This document shows, piece by piece, positions 47,773-59,476 of a DNA stretch of 64,000 bases. The stretch lies in the NCBI GenBank assembly GCA_905331475.1, contig CAJNYU010001081.1, forward strand, positions 143,598 to 207,597. Reading direction: 5' to 3'. The position numbers and the translations under genes are program-made. The notes beneath the pieces were generated by a model. The model made no database searches. It saw only the letters and a list, made by a program, of their open reading frames with translations, and was not told where the DNA came from. Every line of letters begins with the position of its first letter. The first letter of the stretch is position 1. Source of the DNA: Rotaria socialis. Its lineage: Eukaryota > Rotifera > Eurotatoria > Philodinida > Philodinidae.

Positions 47773-48523
47773 AGTAATCTAGTGTTGATGATTTTTTCTT
47801 TTGCTCAATTGAGCATGTATGACCTTCACTCTGTCGAGGAGTTTGATCAATGACAAAGAAAAACGTCATCGAATTACAAAACATGACTTTCTATTAATCT
47901 TCTTTTTTTTTCTTTTTCTATAGAATTCTCAAATTCCATCTGGTAATAGTTCTTCATCAACCGACGGCGATTTTTCTTCATCATTACTTTCTTGTCCTTA
48001 TAATATAATATCTTCATCAACCAATGATCTAAATTTTCCACAGAGAAATCCTCCGTCATCAACAGTATCGGCTCTAGCAACTTTAACAAGAAAACCATCG
48101 CGTCGTCATCAAACGAAAAATGTTAGTTTCGAACCAGCATTAATCAATCCAGCGAATAATTTATTTGATGATTTATTTCAAAATAATTCAACGTCATTTC
48201 ATGAAAATACATCTTCGACATTCAGTACATTACCGAAACCGATTAAACATGATCTATCGACATTATCATTGAATAAACAACAGAATCGATCAAACAATTT
48301 TCCAACATTACAAACTGTTCTTAATCAATCATTAGTAAATAGTCAAGCGAAATTACCACAACCACCGCCATTACTTAATGGAATTCTTTTGCTTGATCAT
48401 ATGCTTACGGGTTCAACAACATCGAATGATGAAAGAACTCAAACATTATCATCATCAACAGCTAGTAATAGCGGATGGTATAATGTCACATCTAATTATG
48501 AGACAAGAGCTAGCGTTGTATAA
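44667..48523 (+). CDS. Protocadherin-like cell adhesion protein
   Basis: The ATG at 44667 gives a signal peptide (MLRVNLFIFLLYLIPYSQSI). Extracellular cadherin repeats follow, closed by the calcium motifs DINDIIPKF, DINDSRPRF, DQNDHAPSI, DVNDEKPVF, NQNEYSPEF and DINDNYPVF: six repeats plus a partial seventh. Usual signatures such as LDRE (45280), LDYE, FDRE, FDYE and AxDxGxPP are present. NQNE replaces the normal DxND at the end of repeat five. A single membrane span (VTIIIILSFLATGSTIVVLI) lies at about 47410-47470. The cytoplasmic tail is about 300 residues, Ser/Asn-rich, split by an intron at 47646-47922 that carries a TA/GA microsatellite, and ends YETRASVV. Length is about 1,150 residues. 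The short repeat number, no EGF or LamG domains and no clear catenin-binding tail fit a protocadherin rather than a classical cadherin. Binding to the delta-catenin also encoded here is therefore not implied. Confidence 0.9.
47713..47773. repeat. Compound (TA)n(GA)n microsatellite in a protocadherin intron
   Basis: Seventeen TA units are followed directly by about thirteen GA units. It lies within the intron that splits the cytoplasmic-tail coding region. Confidence 0.95.
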
Positions 48524-48635
48524 TAAATATTGCATGTCCGTGCGCGTGTGTTTACTAGTCGTTGTCGCTTTCTTTCTTCATGTCTTATCATTGCTTTTTC
48601 TTTGTACGTAAAGGGATTGTTTGGAAAAGAATAAT

Positions 48636-48641
48636 AATAAA
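48636..48641 (+). terminator. AATAAA polyadenylation signal of the protocadherin gene
   Basis: Canonical hexamer about 110 bases after the stop codon. Confidence 0.5.
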
Positions 48642-48744
48642 CCTGATGACGGTTGATTTTATATGTGAATCAAATGCTCAAAGAAGATCTTCTATTGTAT
48701 TCTCCAAGAGATTGTTCTTTTGAGGCTCAAGGTTTATTTTCTAA

Positions 48745-49335
48745 CAATGGAGGTGTTTGTATTGTAAATTGAAAATACTAGATATTTTTACATCAAAAGA
48801 AAGCTCTCACCGCCAAACTACCAAGGTTAAAATATTCATTTCCCGTTGATATTCGGTTTTTCAGTGAATTTTCTCTACAGGACCTGCTTTCCAGAAATAT
48901 CATATTTTCGAATTTGAACCGGAGACTTTGTATGCATGAAGGCCTCAATGAGACTAGCTTACAGAAAAAAATCAGAAGTTTTGGACAAACTTTCTTCGAG
49001 ATATAGATATCTCAAGCATACACCTTCTATCGAAAATCTTCAATATTTTGAGAGATTCATATCTCGAAGAGAGTTTGTCCAGAACTTCTGATTTTTTTTC
49101 TGTAAGCTAGTCTCATCGAGGCCTTCATGTATACAAAGTTTCAGGTCCAAATTTGAAAATATGATATTGTGGGGAAAGCAGGTCCTGTAGAGAAAATTCA
49201 CTGAAAAATCGAATATCTCCCTCTAGACAAGCTAAGGGAAGCTAATATTTTAACCTTGTTAGTTTCGCGATGAGAGCTTTCATTTGACTCGAATATGACC
49301 TATATTTTTACTTATCAATACAAACATCTCCATTG
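48745..49335. repeat. Second large inverted repeat (foldback element)
   Basis: The left arm begins CAATGGAGGTGTTTGTATTG at 48745. The right arm ends with the mirror, CAATACAAACATCTCCATTG, at 49335. Matching inner landmarks include AAGGTTAAAATATT, TTCAGTGAATTTTCTCTACA, GGACCTGCTTTCC, GGCCTC(A/G)ATGAGACTAGCTTA and CAGAAGTT. The arms are about 270 bases with more mismatches than the DRC7 element, and meet near 49020-49050. There is no open reading frame. It is structurally the same kind of element as 24701-25324, but not an obvious copy of it. Confidence 0.88.
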
Positions 49336-49492
49336 CAAGGGAATTATGCGACATCATACCAACTTTTTCAAAGGATACTGAAGTGAGACTATCAATGGTG
49401 TTTAGTTAAGATTATCAATGGCGTTGATATCGGTTGCAAAATAGACAGTTGAACTAGAAGCTCGATTGAGAAACTTCATATGGAATTTATAA

Positions 49493-52400
49493 TTATGAGA
49501 ATATAGTAATCACTTCTCTACCACCGCCTTTTACAAGTATACATCGATAGATTCCTTCACATAATTGATCAACAAATTGTATATATGCATAATCAGCATT
49601 AGCATTTGTTCGAGGAAGTTTAGGTAAATTAATAAGAACTAATTGTGAATCACGTGATCGTCCGAGAATCGTTTGATTCAAACGAGCAGCTGAATGCATT
49701 TTTTTCCGTACTTGTATATCTTCAATAAGTGTATATGTCAAATGGTTTCCTTGATTGATTTCAATGGACGACGGTGTAAATGTATAATGAATATGACCGC
49801 CATCTTAAAGAGAAAATATCGAAATAATCTTTTTTGTCTACGATTTATTAAATTTACCTGCAGGATAATTTTGAAACATTTCTTGTATATGTTGCTCTCG
49901 TTCAAGATTAACTTGTTTTTCATTGAAATCAAATGGATTGAAGTGTTTTGAATTAACTGTTGTCATCGTTCGATATTTTGTAAACGCAGATATTTCTTGA
50001 TCAGCAACTATAACAGCATGAACTTCAGCTTTGATGCGTAGCTGATAAACATATTGTTCAAGTTCACGTTTTTGTATGTCTGGTTCTTGATTCGGTAAAC
50101 ATATTGTAAATAAACGCAAAATGCATTTATTCCAAACATAATGTTGTTGTAGAAGAAATGCTAAAAGAAATAATAAACCACCATCGTGTATTATCCACCA
50201 AACGTCAATATAGCCAGATTGAATATCTAATAAACTTGGATATGAATCAATATTTTTAAGAAGTAATATAGCAAAATTTTTATTTTCTGCAAGACGTATA
50301 GAATCGAGATAAGAAACAATGGTATCATCGATGCGTCCAACGATTTGATATTTTTGCCATGATGTTGGCCAATCTATTGAATTCTTTTTTCACTTTGAGA
50401 AAAAACGAAAACTTTTGCAACGATACTTACCGAATATAACCTAAAGAAGAAAAGAAAATGATTTTTTTTTATAGACAGTTAAAATATCGCCAACTTTCCT
50501 AAATTTTTGATCTTCTCAGCTTACCACAGGGATAGGAAAAACAACTAATCCTGGTGAGTAGAGAGACATACCGTATTCGGACGAAATCCACCAACACCAC
50601 TGGTTTGCATAATTGAATTAATACCATCGTAAACATTATTAGCAACAAGTATATCAATAAATCCATTTAGAATTTTATGTGTAATCATTTGTTCTTTTAA
50701 ATACTGACGTAACTGTTCAACTATGTCTCGTTTTTCATCGTATTTGCCTAGATCAAACATGATACCGCTCGGTTTACAAGAACAGAGATCAACAAACCTT
50801 GTATAACCGTTGCTACAATAACAAGACCTTTTCCAGCTTTCAATTGACTTAATAGGCCAATTATTTTTTCATGTTGAATCATCCATCGATGTTGATTTTC
50901 ATTATAAATACATTTAATAAACGCTAAAATTTGTGGTCGAAAATTTTTCGTATGCATGGGTCGATCATCCAAATGTGATAGAGCTACATGTGCTACCGAC
51001 ATGGGTAAACCTTTTAAACCTTCACCCCATTCTTTATTTGCACCCGTGTACCAGATATAAATGTAAACGATCGTACCCACTACTAAACTTACTAATGCAA
51101 TATACCATGATGATATCAACATAATTGCAATACAGACAATCACGCCAAGAAGGGATAATGACCAATGATAGAAACGAAAACGTGGTCGCCATGATGGTTC
51201 ATCTGAACATAACTTTCTATGCTTCTCTTATGTTTTCAATTGTTAACAATAAGAAATGCTTACGTAAAAGTGTTTGAAGAATACAAACAAAATTAACTGA
51301 TAGATAACACATCAGGAAAAATTCAGAAACCATTGCTAAATAAAGAAACATAATGATAACGAAAATTTAAAACGATCAAATCGATATACTTGTTACTACG
51401 TCAAAATTAGCAATAAGTACACTTATTTCCGATAAAGCTAATGTGAATAACAAAGCTTTAAAAGGTTCATCGCGAAATGTCGATTGGAACGGTTTTAATA
51501 TTGGCATGATATCATCTTTTGCTACCGATTGTAATAGACGCGGAGCACCAATAAGACTAAATTTTCAAAATTCTCATTATTGCAAAAAGAAGATTCGTCT
51601 ATTATGCGAAAGGATCTCCCAATTAAAATATCTTTTACCATTGTAATCCAGCACCAAAACAAGCACATAATGCTCCCGTTATTATTACATAAGGTGACGG
51701 CCATGCGACAGCTGCTTCGACAAGTTGTTGATTAATACTTAAGCCATCTCGATCACGTAAAAGTACACCTTGAGTTGAACATGCAATAAGAAATGCTATT
51801 AGAATATAGATCAATGATGTTGTTATAACGGCCACTAGAATAGTAAAGATGCATAAGAAATTCTTTGAAATTCAATCTTACAAATGGTTCCTCGAGGTAT
51901 TGATTGACTTGGATCTTTCAAATCGCCACTTCGATTCGATCCTGCCATAATCCCTGTGACACTCGGAAAGAAAATTCCAACTAGAAAAAGGAAGTTTACT
52001 AATTAATTCATTCTATTGTTCGCTTGCTTAGTATGAAAAATGACGTTGTGGTTTTACTAACAACTTCCAACGTTGAATCTCCTAAACTAATCAATCAATT
52101 TTCTAACAAAAAAATCCTTCTGAACTTACCTATAATTCCATTATCTATTTCACCTTCGTTCATATATGTTGCTTTTAAATTATTACTAAATTGTGAATTT
52201 TTCAAACCAGGTATTCCATTGATTAGATAGACATTATTCATATCATTGCAATTAATATTTCTACTCATATTATTTAAACATACAGCTTGATGAAGTGGGC
52301 ATGGTTCTCCATTACATGTTGCATTCGGATGACAATAGCGAAGAACATTATTTTTTAAGATCGATGATTTAATTAAATGTTTTATATTATCTTTTTCAAT

Positions 52401-53516
52401 GATACATATTGGTAAATACGTCGGTGCTACAGCACTTTTGATTATACCAATTAAAATTGATATAAGAGAAAGAAAAACAACGAGTAAAGTAAATGGTGCT
52501 AAGTAGAAAAATGTAATATCTTCTTATTTCAAGTATCAATGATGAAGTCTTTTACCTATTCGTGAAACAATTTTTATACCTAGAAAAACAATAATGCCAA
52601 GAATTAGAAGCAAAATACTACCATATATACGATAGTGATTAAATGAGCTTTGTTGATTTTCAATAGGTGGTCCAAATAAATGGCATCTTAAATCGTCGTC
52701 GAATTAATTTCGAAAGCAAAAATTCAAAAATTACTTATTCGGACATGTATACTTCAGTAGAATTTCACTAGCACCTAATACATACAGACCACCAGCTAAA
52801 GCATTGCCTATGTAAAATAAAAATCCAACAGCTCCACCAACGGCTGGACCTAACGATCTTGATATAAGAAAATATGAACCACCTGCCGGAACTATACCAT
52901 TCGTTGCAACTAGGAGTGCACAAAAACAAAAGTGTGATTTCATTCTTTAAATCTCAACTTTCCTACTTGCAGCTAATGAAATAGCCGTAAGAAAAGTACA
53001 TAAACAACAAAGACCAATGATAATCATTCCTTGAATAATTCCACTGACACCAATAACCCAATAGAGTCGAATAAAAACGATAACGCCAATTATATTTTGT
53101 ACACATGGAAGATAAACACCAAATAGAGTATTTAATTCAGCATTTGAAGATGATTTCGATACATCGTCGACGATAGGCATAAACGTTCCACCTTGATAAT
53201 CATATAGATTTTTAAGAAAACCAGCTTCTTTTTCTACGACTAAATCAGTTTCAATGTTATTTCCGATTTCTTTAGATTCTATCGGTTGAAGTGATTCTTC
53301 ATGTACACGATCTTGGTCTTGTGGTTCTTTTGCAGAAATCGATGGAACTAAAATATAATGTCGTGAAACTTCTTTTTTTTTCTGTTTTCAAAATTTACCT
53401 TCATCAGCCTCGTCGAAATGAATAACTTTAAAGCGACCTTTGTTACCCGTAATAGATCCAGTACCATTTAAATTTGTTATATCTGATACAGCAGTAAAAA
53501 AACTATCGATACTCAT
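49493..53516 (-). CDS. K-Cl cotransporter (SLC12A4-7 family)
   Basis: The ATG at 53516 starts [20 protein letters not shown]. Cytoplasmic exons then lead to the first membrane helices: [20 protein letters not shown] and [17 protein letters not shown]. Next comes the family signature [40 protein letters not shown] and [10 protein letters not shown]. Further helices appear at 51635-51835 and 50748-51143. The long loop near 52120-52340, with several Cys and Asn-X-Ser/Thr sites, is the large extracellular loop typical of KCCs. The C-terminal domain runs to [20 protein letters not shown], then [20 protein letters not shown](S), the conserved KCC end, with the stop at 49493. About 1,000 residues in many short exons. 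KCCs export K+ and Cl- together across the plasma membrane for cell volume and chloride control. The KCC rather than NKCC assignment rests on the GVYLPC, ISRSLGP and GGGREVIT motifs. Confidence 0.92.
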
Positions 53517-53723
53517 AGTAAATCAGATGTGTTCATTAACGTTTACATGCAAAAGCAGAACGAAAATATAGTTTCCTACAGATGTCTCTGAATGCCATCT
53601 GTTGATTAGCGACATTTGTGTTTTGAAGTTCGATAAGAGAGAGAAAGCGAACAGTTGCCAAGCATCCATCTACACGAATGGCAAAAGTTTATCTTCATTC
53701 GTTTTTCTTCTTTTGTTTTAATC
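53517..53723. promoter_or_regulatory. Short divergent promoter region
   Basis: Only 207 bases lie between the ATG of the K-Cl cotransporter (minus) and the ATG of the SPATA48/SPMIP7-like gene (plus). Both 5' leaders and promoters must share or overlap this space. No TATA box or clear factor site was identified. Confidence 0.5.
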
Positions 53724-55415
53724 ATGGCACAAATCATTTCCTCGAAACCTTTTTGTCTTGAAAATTCCACTCAACTAACACGTCCTGCTTCCGAAAGCTT
53801 CTATCGTATCGATGGAAGTAGTGCACCAACAATCATCGATAAACATCAAGCAAAACGTCTCTATCGTCTTCAACAAGCACCAAATGTAAATGCGAATCTT
53901 CATGTGGACACTTCTGAGGTTAATTATGATGCAGAAGGATATTTCGATAGTATAGTACGTAAACAAATCAATGAAAGTACTCCACTATCAACAAAATCAG
54001 TATATCATCCACCAGTTGATATGTCGAATGCATCGATGAAAAGATTTTCACTTGGAAAAGCTCGTCTAGATCCTCAACATACTGTACCAAGTGAAATGAC
54101 TACATTACGAAACCATCCAGGTGCTATTACTATACTTCGGTAGAATAGAGAAGCTCGATTGAACAACGTGAGAATTTTCTTCTTCTTTTTTTTTGTTGAT
54201 AGACATGAACAAGGTGCGAATGGTGAAATTGTTCCACGCTTTACTGATCGACTAGTAATAGATAGAACACTTCGTGGAAGATTAGGTCCAGGAGGTAGGT
54301 TCTTTGATTTTTGATCTATCGATCAATTGTTTCATCTCTTGAAATAGGCACTTTAAACCCTGAAGAAGATTGTCGAGAAGCTGAAAATTATCTTCGTAGT
54401 CAAGGTCGTCTATCAGCACCTACAACTACACCTCTCACCTACAATCCAAATAAACAACAACTATCTGTTAATGAACAACTGAAACGTGATGAAACTGCTC
54501 GCCATTACATGTACACATCATCTCAACAAGCTGCTTATGACGAAGTACCATGGGGTTAGTTTCAATCAATAGTTTTATTTCATTGTAATCACGAAAACTT
54601 TTTCTTACCTATAGATTCTAAGTTACCGTCGAAACTTCCTGTTCCAGCGACAACCTATGAAGCTGATGGAAGTGATCCTGTGTTAAAATCTAGACATGCA
54701 CCATCCGTTCTCGATGCTCGTACACGTAAAATTCTTGAATGGGATCGTGTACAATCGCGTAATGTTAACTTCTATCGAAAACCTGTTCAAAATGTTCCGC
54801 CATTATCACGCGCTGACCACATATCTGGTTATTCAGGCTCGATTGGTGGCTATCATATACAGGAAATCGATGATCCAACAGTAGATTTTAAACCATTTAC
54901 CGTACTCCGTACTGAACAACCAAAATTTGGTATCAATCCATTGTAAGTTTTATTTTGTTTTTCATCTATGATTCAATTTATTGTTGTTTTTAGTAAAACA
55001 AATATTCCATTTTATACTGGAAATACTCATTGGACAAAAACTGATCCTGTATCTCATTATGATAAATCAGGTCATGCGTATACAACAAGTGCTGCATTTC
55101 ATAAGTATAAAGATGATTCATCTTTTATTGGCTTATTAAGTATTTTGTTTTTAATTAAGGCCACTTCCTGTTGATTATGCGACCTATCGTCATACTGGTT
55201 TGAATGGACAGTTGTCACGAGCAGTAACAACGGTTATACCACAAAACCCATTTAATATGATGGATATTAGTAGTACAACAGTGAATGCATCGCTAGATAG
55301 TCGTGCACAAATATTAATTCAAAACTTACCAAGTACTTTTCCATCAACATCCAAAAACAATAAAAATGAAGAGAAAAAAGAAGAAAAACCTGATAATAAT
55401 CAAGACCAAAATTAG
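53724..55415 (+). CDS. SPATA48/SPMIP7-like axonemal protein
   Basis: The ATG at 53724 starts MAQIISSKPFCLENSTQLTR. Six exons are seen: to about 54139, 54203-54294, 54349-54554, 54614-54943, 54994-55104 and 55159-55415. The donor at 55105 (CATAA|GTATAA) and acceptor at 55158 join FHK to PLPVDYATYRHTG in phase. About 460 residues, without signal peptide or membrane span. The part SRADHISGYSGSIGGYHIQE, then VDFKPFTVLRTEQPKFG, then IPFYTGNTHWTKTDPV has the repeated Gly-Tyr-(S/T)-Gly and IP-x-Y-T-G motifs of SPATA48 (C7orf72), also named sperm microtubule inner protein 7. In that family it binds the lumen of doublet microtubules. The C-terminus is Lys/Glu/Asn-rich. A TTG further up (53655) was not taken as start. 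Family assignment is by motif only. Confidence 0.65.
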
Positions 55416-55860
55416 ATCAAATTTGATGAACTGTTCCTTTCTTTTCTTTTGCGGTGCTGTTTATTTTCATTTTTTTTTCTCAAAAATTACTATCGCTTCT
55501 TATTTTTACCTTTTAAATAAAGTTTCATCTTCATAGCTAACGAATGTATATAACCTTACCAATAGATTTTCTCTAAAGTGCCTCTCATGACGAATTAGTA
55601 AGAACAAAATTGTTTCATAGTGCATGTACTGTTTTCCATAAAATAGAAATAATATCTCCGCGTAACCTCGAATATTTTGTGGGTAGAAATCGTTTAGAAG
55701 ATGGCGCTTTAGTTCACAGCAATTATGCCTCAGTTGCTTGGTTTCACCGAGCATGAATGGTCGATAAATGGTGTGACATGAAAATGTTTGTACAAATTTA
55801 AACTGTTTACTTTATGTTAAATTCAGTGTCACATTTTGTTTCAAGTGTTAACTCAACATA
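55416..55860. other. Spacer between SPATA48-like and LRRC27-like genes
   Basis: Contains the 3' end of the first gene (AATAAA at 55516-55521) and the promoter of the next. The minus-strand frame at 55506-55754 has no support. Confidence 0.55.
55516..55521 (+). terminator. AATAAA polyadenylation signal of the SPATA48-like gene
   Basis: Canonical hexamer about 100 bases after the stop codon. Confidence 0.5.
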
Positions 55861-57644
55861 ATGAATGACTTTGGAATTCCGTTAAATTTGTCCGCCGCCC
55901 AAGAACAATTGAAAAACTCTAAAATTGATCCTATTCTCTACATTGATGATAATAAAGAAAATGATCTTATTCAATTTATTAATAAAGCACAACACCAAGG
56001 CTTCAATTGTCTTGATCTTTCTAAAAGAAATATCAAAGAATTTCCTTCTCAACTTCTCGGCTTTACATCCTTGCAAGTGAGCCTTTTGTTTTTCTCTAAA
56101 ACGAAACAATCACTCCATGTCCTTTTCTCAGTATTTATATTTAGAAGGTAATCAATTAACTGAATTACCTGATGATGTTTTTATTCGATTATCAAATTTA
56201 AAATGGCTTGATTTAAGAAATAATAAATTAACTTTAATACCAAGTCGTGGCCTCGCTAAACATCAAGCTCTTCAATATCTGCTACTAAGTGGAAATCATC
56301 TTCGAACATTACCTTGCGAATTGGGTACGCTAAAAATAAAATTGTTCTTTCGATCTAAAACTTTCATATCTCTTTAAATTACGAATAGGAAAAATGAAAC
56401 AACTAACAGCGTTGAATCTGGATGGTAATCCATTAGGTCATCCACCATGTTACATAATTAAACAAGGTATTAAAGCTATTCAAAAATGTTTACGTGATAC
56501 ACTTGAATCTAACGATCTATCATCATCATCATCATCATCATCATCCGAGGATGATGATCCTGATCAACAGCAACAAATAAGATCTTCTGTACATCATGCT
56601 CCGATGTTTCTTCGAAAATCTAAGTATTTTGATATAAACAAAAAAGAAGTGAAATGAATTGAAAAGAAAATTTACTCTTATCGTCTTTATTTTATCGATA
56701 GATCTGAAACAGGTTATTATGACACAACGCCTCTTAACATCTTACCTGCTCATTTTCAGCCATGTTTACAATTTAAACGAATGACTTATTCCGCACTACG
56801 TCCTTCCCTACCGAGTAGATCTCGGCCACAATCAGAAATGAGAATGTCTCAAATGTACGCAGCATATTTTCTTCAAAAAACAATATTTATATTAGCTTGA
56901 ATTTTATTTAGAAAACCACGATTTGTAACGAATAAAACTAATGAGGCGGAAAGTGATGTTTATTTCATGCAAGAACAACGCTTGCCTTCCAAATCGAAGC
57001 CACATGATACAAAAATTAGTGAAGAACTACAACAAATATATCATAAAACTTATACTCCAACTAAAGGTTATTTAAAATACTAACAAAAACGTTTGAACTA
57101 TCTATTGTATTTTCATAATAGAGTTCGAAGAACCTCTTGTACATACGCCATTTCATATTGATACGCATTTTATGCCAATACTACATAGAAACCAACACGA
57201 TTTAATGAAATTCGAAGGTCGACGAATTCCAACACCAAAAAATCCGTCCAATGAAGATGAACAAAAGTAAATCGGATTATGAACAATGATTATTTTTTTC
57301 TTTAACAGTGAAATATTTCTCTATTCAATTTAAGACGTTTGCATGATCAGAAAGTTCAAGATCGTATCCGACAAATAACCGATAAAATGCTCAAACGTCG
57401 ATTCGAAGCCCGACAAAGTCATTTTGCTGAAAAGCGTCAAGTGAAACTTGAATTGCGTGAAGTACGACATCGAGTTTTATTTATTCTCGGCTGCTGTTTT
57501 GTTCTATTCTTTTCTTTTCTTTTCTTTTTGTTTTAGTTACGTAGACTTGAATCGGCGACAACAAATCCACATCGGCCAATCAGTCAAATGAATAATCATT
57601 TTAAAAAAATCTATGATAATGTTAATTCTCAGAAAAAATCTTAG
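55861..57644 (+). CDS. LRRC27-like leucine-rich repeat protein
   Basis: The ATG at 55861 starts MNDFGIPLNLSAAQEQLKNS. Leucine-rich repeats then appear: FNCLDLSKRNIKEFPSQLLG, YLYLEGNQLTELPDDVF, LKWLDLRNNKLTLIPSRGL, LQYLLLSGNHLRTLPCELG and LTALNLDGNPLGHPPCYII. KQGIKAIQKCLRDTL follows. Repeat number, order and the KQGI-x-AIQ-type cap match LRRC27. Downstream lies a pure Ser run (from TCA repeats near 56519-56546) with an acidic tail SEDDDPD. Further exons are about 56701-56855, 56914-57065, 57120-57269 and 57335-57458. The C-terminus is a basic coiled coil (RIRQITDKMLKRRFEARQSH), then a final exon ending NVNSQKKS with TAG at 57642-57644. About 470 residues. The biochemical function of LRRC27 is poorly known. 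Confidence 0.85.
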
Positions 57645-58024
57645 TATTTTGTTTTTCTCTGTATAAATAAAATTCTAATCTAGCTAACGCGCTCGACCAA
57701 TGTCTGATTGAATTCTCGGACACGAACCGAACCATTGTAAAGCAAATTACTGCCAGTAGAGAAGTAGCCTCTTGTGCTTAAATACAACGAACGTAAAGAG
57801 TTAAATGTCTTTCATTTAATTATAATTAAAAATGACATTCAAAATATTTTTTTTGACAGATTGAAAAGAATAAATGTATTTGATTTCATCTCGTGATATC
57901 ATACACAAAAGAAACTTCCCAAACAAAAAAAAGAAAATGGCCCGTAAATGACACTGTATAAAAAGAAGACAAAAAAATGACCCAAAATTTCTAAACCGGT
58001 GACATAGAAAAATGATCCATGTTA
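57645..58024. other. Convergent 3' spacer of LRRC27-like and NR2E1-like genes
   Basis: Three hundred and eighty bases between facing stop codons. An AATAAA at 57666-57671 fits the LRRC27-like transcript. No gene seen. Confidence 0.6.
57666..57671 (+). terminator. AATAAA polyadenylation signal of the LRRC27-like gene
   Basis: Canonical hexamer about 20 bases after the stop codon. Confidence 0.6.
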
Positions 58025-59235
58025 TTATGAATTAATAGCAACCATTCTATACATATCTTTGACAAGTTGTTCCATATGAGTTTTGTCTCCGATTGTTTTT
58101 CGAAAGAAAACTTCTTCGATTATCGACGATGATATTAATCGAAACGATGATATCAGTGTTAATAATTTTAAACAACGATTTTCTTCACATGGATATTGTT
58201 TATTGATATATGTACTCAATAGTATGTGTGCTTGATTATGTAAATAATTAATTGAATGTATATCGTTTAATTGAGGATTAATTATTGTTTGACAATCATT
58301 TAAATTTGCTTTAAATAGAACAAAATTTTTTAAGCAAATTAATTCATTGGGATCCATTTTCATTTGTTTTAATTTATTTAAAATTTCTTGAAAATTTTCA
58401 ATATCGGCTCTAAACATTTCATATTGACGATTTGAATAAATCAGTTCTTCTACATCTAGTGTATATTGTTGTTCAACGGCAGTTAGAATAAATAAATCAC
58501 GCCAACTTTCTTCAAGTAGACAAAGCTAAACATGGAAAAAAATATTTATAAAATACATAATTTCAGCTCGATTTAACATACTTGATCGCGATTGGATAAT
58601 GATGTAAAGGCTGGCACTGTTTTGATCCAATTGATTGCATTAAATAGAATCTTAGCTGCTAATTCATGATGATCAATAGTTGGATACTATATCATAAAAA
58701 TCTCTTTTTCTTTGTTTATTCAATTATTTTTTTAATTTACTTTTGGAACCGATTGAGGATTTTGAAATGGTATTGATGATTGATAACGATGAAACTGATA
58801 TGCATGCAATAAATCAGTGGATTCTTTCAGTAATAAAGCCATTTGTTTTTTTATTGTTGAATTTCTTGGTCCACGTTCATGTTGAACAGCTAAACAAAAA
58901 ACTCAAAATATTTAATCATTTCGAAATTGAACTATTTACCTTCTTTATTCATTCCGGATTCTAAACAACGTCTTAAACGACAACTTCGACATTGATTTCG
59001 ATGAGTTTTATCGACAGGACAATTTCCTATACCATGATTTTTACACGTATATTGACGATTTCGTCGTATTGATCGTTTAAAAAATCCCGCGCACCTTAAC
59101 AAAAACAATTTTTTTTCTATGGAAGTAAATATTCGTGACTTTTTAGTATTTACCCATCACATGCAAATATTCCATAATGTTTACCAGACGAATTATCATG
59201 ACAAACTTTACAAGGAACATCGGTTAAAATTCGAC
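58025..59235 (-). CDS. NR2E1/tailless-type nuclear receptor (first exon not located)
   Basis: The DNA-binding domain spans two exons (about 59151-59235 and 58941-59099): [77 protein letters not shown]. It has eight zinc cysteines and the P-box CDGCAG, with Ala as in Drosophila tailless where vertebrate TLX has Ser. [20 protein letters not shown] follows, the NR2E-type hinge start. Ligand-domain exons (58574-58687, 58025-58527) read [40 protein letters not shown] and, near the end, [20 protein letters not shown], matching tailless, with TAA at 58025-58027. The factor should be a nuclear DNA-binding repressor; in other animals tailless/TLX acts in brain and eye development. The first exon must end in phase 1 to complete the Gly before Arg-Ile-Leu, and no convincing ATG exon was found nearby. 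The hinge is very short compared with fly tailless. Confidence 0.9.
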
Positions 59236-59450
59236 CTAAGACAAAAAAATATTGAAATCAAAGTTTTCGCTTTATTGTGGTATGTACTTGATGTTGTTGT
59301 ATTCATTTGTCGTTGTCCGTTCATCGTATAAAATGGATAGGTCACTTATTTTCAAAAGAGAAAAAGACAAAAAGTCGAACCATTCATCGAATAAATGAAC
59401 AGACAAAATCAATTCATTGGATGTTGTTTGATATATATTTTTTCTTTTCG

Positions 59451-59476
59451 TCTCTCTCTCTCTCTCTCTCTCTCTC
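59451..59476. repeat. (TC)n microsatellite
   Basis: About thirteen TC units read directly. Confidence 0.9.

Larger units (their letters stand above)
48524..49492. other. Convergent 3' spacer, mostly filled by a palindrome
   Basis: Lies between the protocadherin stop (plus) and the K-Cl cotransporter stop (minus). An AATAAA at 48636-48641 serves the protocadherin. Most of the rest is the foldback element at 48745-49335. Confidence 0.65.
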
